From assembly GCF_002929275.1 (NCBI RefSeq), contig NZ_PJIK01000001.1:248001-312000 (forward strand): 64,000 nucleotides of DNA. The letters are read 5' to 3'. The translations under genes were made by a program, and so were the position numbers. Source of the DNA: Arthrobacter sp. ZGTC131 (GTDB lineage: Bacteria; Actinomycetota; Actinomycetes; Actinomycetales; Micrococcaceae). Positions within the stretch are counted from its first letter, which is position 1; every line of letters begins with the position of its first letter. This document shows positions 63,262 to 64,000 of this stretch, in pieces. The notes below the pieces were generated by a model. It searched no databases and had not been told where the DNA came from. It saw nothing but the letters and a program-made list of their open reading frames with translations.

Positions 63262-64000
63262 ATGACTCCTGAGAGCATTGTCATCGCCGGCGGAGGCCTG
63301 GCGGGGGCCACCGCGGCACGGACGCTGCGCACCGAAGGGTTCGAGGGGACTATCACCGTCGCCGCCGCCGAACCGCACCATCCCTACATCAGGCCGCCGC
63401 TGTCCAAGGAATACCTCCTCGGAAAAGCCGGCGAGGACTCCGTCGAGGTAGTTCCGGCAGCCTGGTATGCGGAAAATAACGTCACCCTGCGTCTCGAATC
63501 TGCGGTGTCCGACGTCGATCCTTCCGCCCGCATGGTCCGCTACGCCGACGGGACCTCGCAGCAGTACGGCGCGCTGCTGCTCGCCACAGGGGCGGCGCCC
63601 CGGCAGATTCCCTTGCCGGGCAGCGAGCTCGACGGCGTCACCACGTTCCGCACGCTGGATGACAGCCGCCGCCTGCGGGAGCAGCTCGCGGCCGGCGGGA
63701 GGCGGGTGGTCCTCATCGGCTCCGGATGGATAGGCATGGAGCTGGCGGCAGCCGCCAGCACCTACGGCAACGAGGTCACCCTGCTGGGGCTCGAGGAGGT
63801 TCCGCTCGGCGGGGCGATCGGTCCAGACCTGGGCAGGTTCTTCCGGTCCCTGCACGAGGACAACGGCGTGCAGTTCCGGCTGCCGGCATCCGCGCGTGAG
63901 ATTGCGGGGCACGGGGGCAGAGCCACCGGCGTGCTGACCGATTCGGGCGAGCACCTGCCGGCCGACGTCGTGGTTATTGCTGTGGGCGTGGTTCCGGACA
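63262..64000 (+). CDS. FAD-dependent ferredoxin-reductase-like protein (3' truncated by window edge)
   Basis: The first 246 residues of a pyridine-nucleotide disulfide oxidoreductase-type flavoprotein are present. The N-terminal FAD motif is IVIAGGGLAGATAARTLR, followed by EPHHPYIRPPLSKEYLLG, a signature of ferredoxin/rubredoxin reductases. LLATGAAPRQIPLPG and the NAD-binding motif VVLIGSGWIGMELAAAAS come next. Such proteins pass electrons from NAD(P)H to ferredoxins that serve cytochromes P450 or dioxygenases. The reductase C-terminal domain should lie beyond the window. The ATG at 63262 is weakly supported by GAGCAGG upstream. No ferredoxin or oxygenase gene is in the window, so its partner is unknown. 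Confidence 0.88.
   Translation, partial: MTPESIVIAGGGLAGATAARTLRTEGFEGTITVAAAEPHHPYIRPPLSKEYLLGKAGEDSVEVVPAAWYAENNVTLRLESAVSDVDPSARMVRYADGTSQQYGALLLATGAAPRQIPLPGSELDGVTTFRTLDDSRRLREQLAAGGRRVVLIGSGWIGMELAAAASTYGNEVTLLGLEEVPLGGAIGPDLGRFFRSLHEDNGVQFRLPASAREIAGHGGRATGVLTDSGEHLPADVVVIAVGVVPD

Overview
The window is high-GC chromosomal DNA of an actinobacterium, most likely a member of the Micrococcaceae close to Arthrobacter/Pseudarthrobacter. The evidence is the gene content (WhiB1, PdtaS-type kinase, MtrA-MtrB-LpqB, long HPF, giant NAD-dependent glutamate dehydrogenase, Rv3235-family and Rv3015c-like proteins) and the heavy use of GTG/TTG starts with 4-base ATGA/GTGA overlaps. The taxon is an inference; no 16S or other marker lies in the window. 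No tRNA, rRNA, insertion sequence, prophage or CRISPR array was seen.

Region 1 (1-20108) is a cell-surface glycopolymer locus. It opens with the ATPase end of an ABC exporter, followed by GT4 and GT2 glycosyltransferases on both strands and a WbpI/WecB-type UDP-sugar 2-epimerase. A bidirectional terminator (6616-6664) ends this half. The minus-strand operon glf-glfT2-wzm-wzt plus a DUF6541 membrane protein makes, polymerises and exports a galactofuran. A second minus-strand operon (20108 to 13793) carries a nucleotide-sugar dehydrogenase, acetyltransferase, PLP aminotransferase, Gfo/Idh/MocA oxidoreductase, a GT4 and a GT2. With the epimerase this is a complete route to a UDP-2,3-diacetamido-uronic acid.

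Region 2 (20351-25070) holds a large EssC-like FHA/FtsK ATPase with no WXG100 or other ESX partner nearby, and a small membrane protein. Region 3 (25315-46896) keeps the actinobacterial core order: whiB1, pdtaS, gdh, a CpaE-like ATPase with a SAF/CpaB-like protein, a small MerR/BldC-like regulator, an unrecognised protein with two Sm-like segments, a LysM-like protein, an Rv3235-family protein, secA, a YcaQ-family protein, hpf, comF, lpqB, mtrB and mtrA. Region 4 (47144-52811) is one operon of membrane proteins (DUF4129, DUF4350) with MoxR and DUF58. Region 5 (52859-64000) has a DUF4166 protein, a cysteine-free MetE-like protein, chorismate mutase, an NAD(P)-binding protein, an oligopeptide ABC importer, mnmA and the start of a ferredoxin-reductase-like flavoprotein.

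The strongest novel signals are around 34-35.2 kb. Two arrays of 10-bp-phased direct repeats ending in AAAC flank the small MerR-like regulator gene and the divergent promoter of its neighbours, a layout like that recognised by BldC-type proteins. The unrecognised neighbour looks like a tandem Sm/LSm-like protein in a phylum that lacks recognisable Hfq. Good CRP/GlxR-type sites precede whiB1 and the oligopeptide-binding protein gene, and a SigB/SigF-type promoter precedes hpf.
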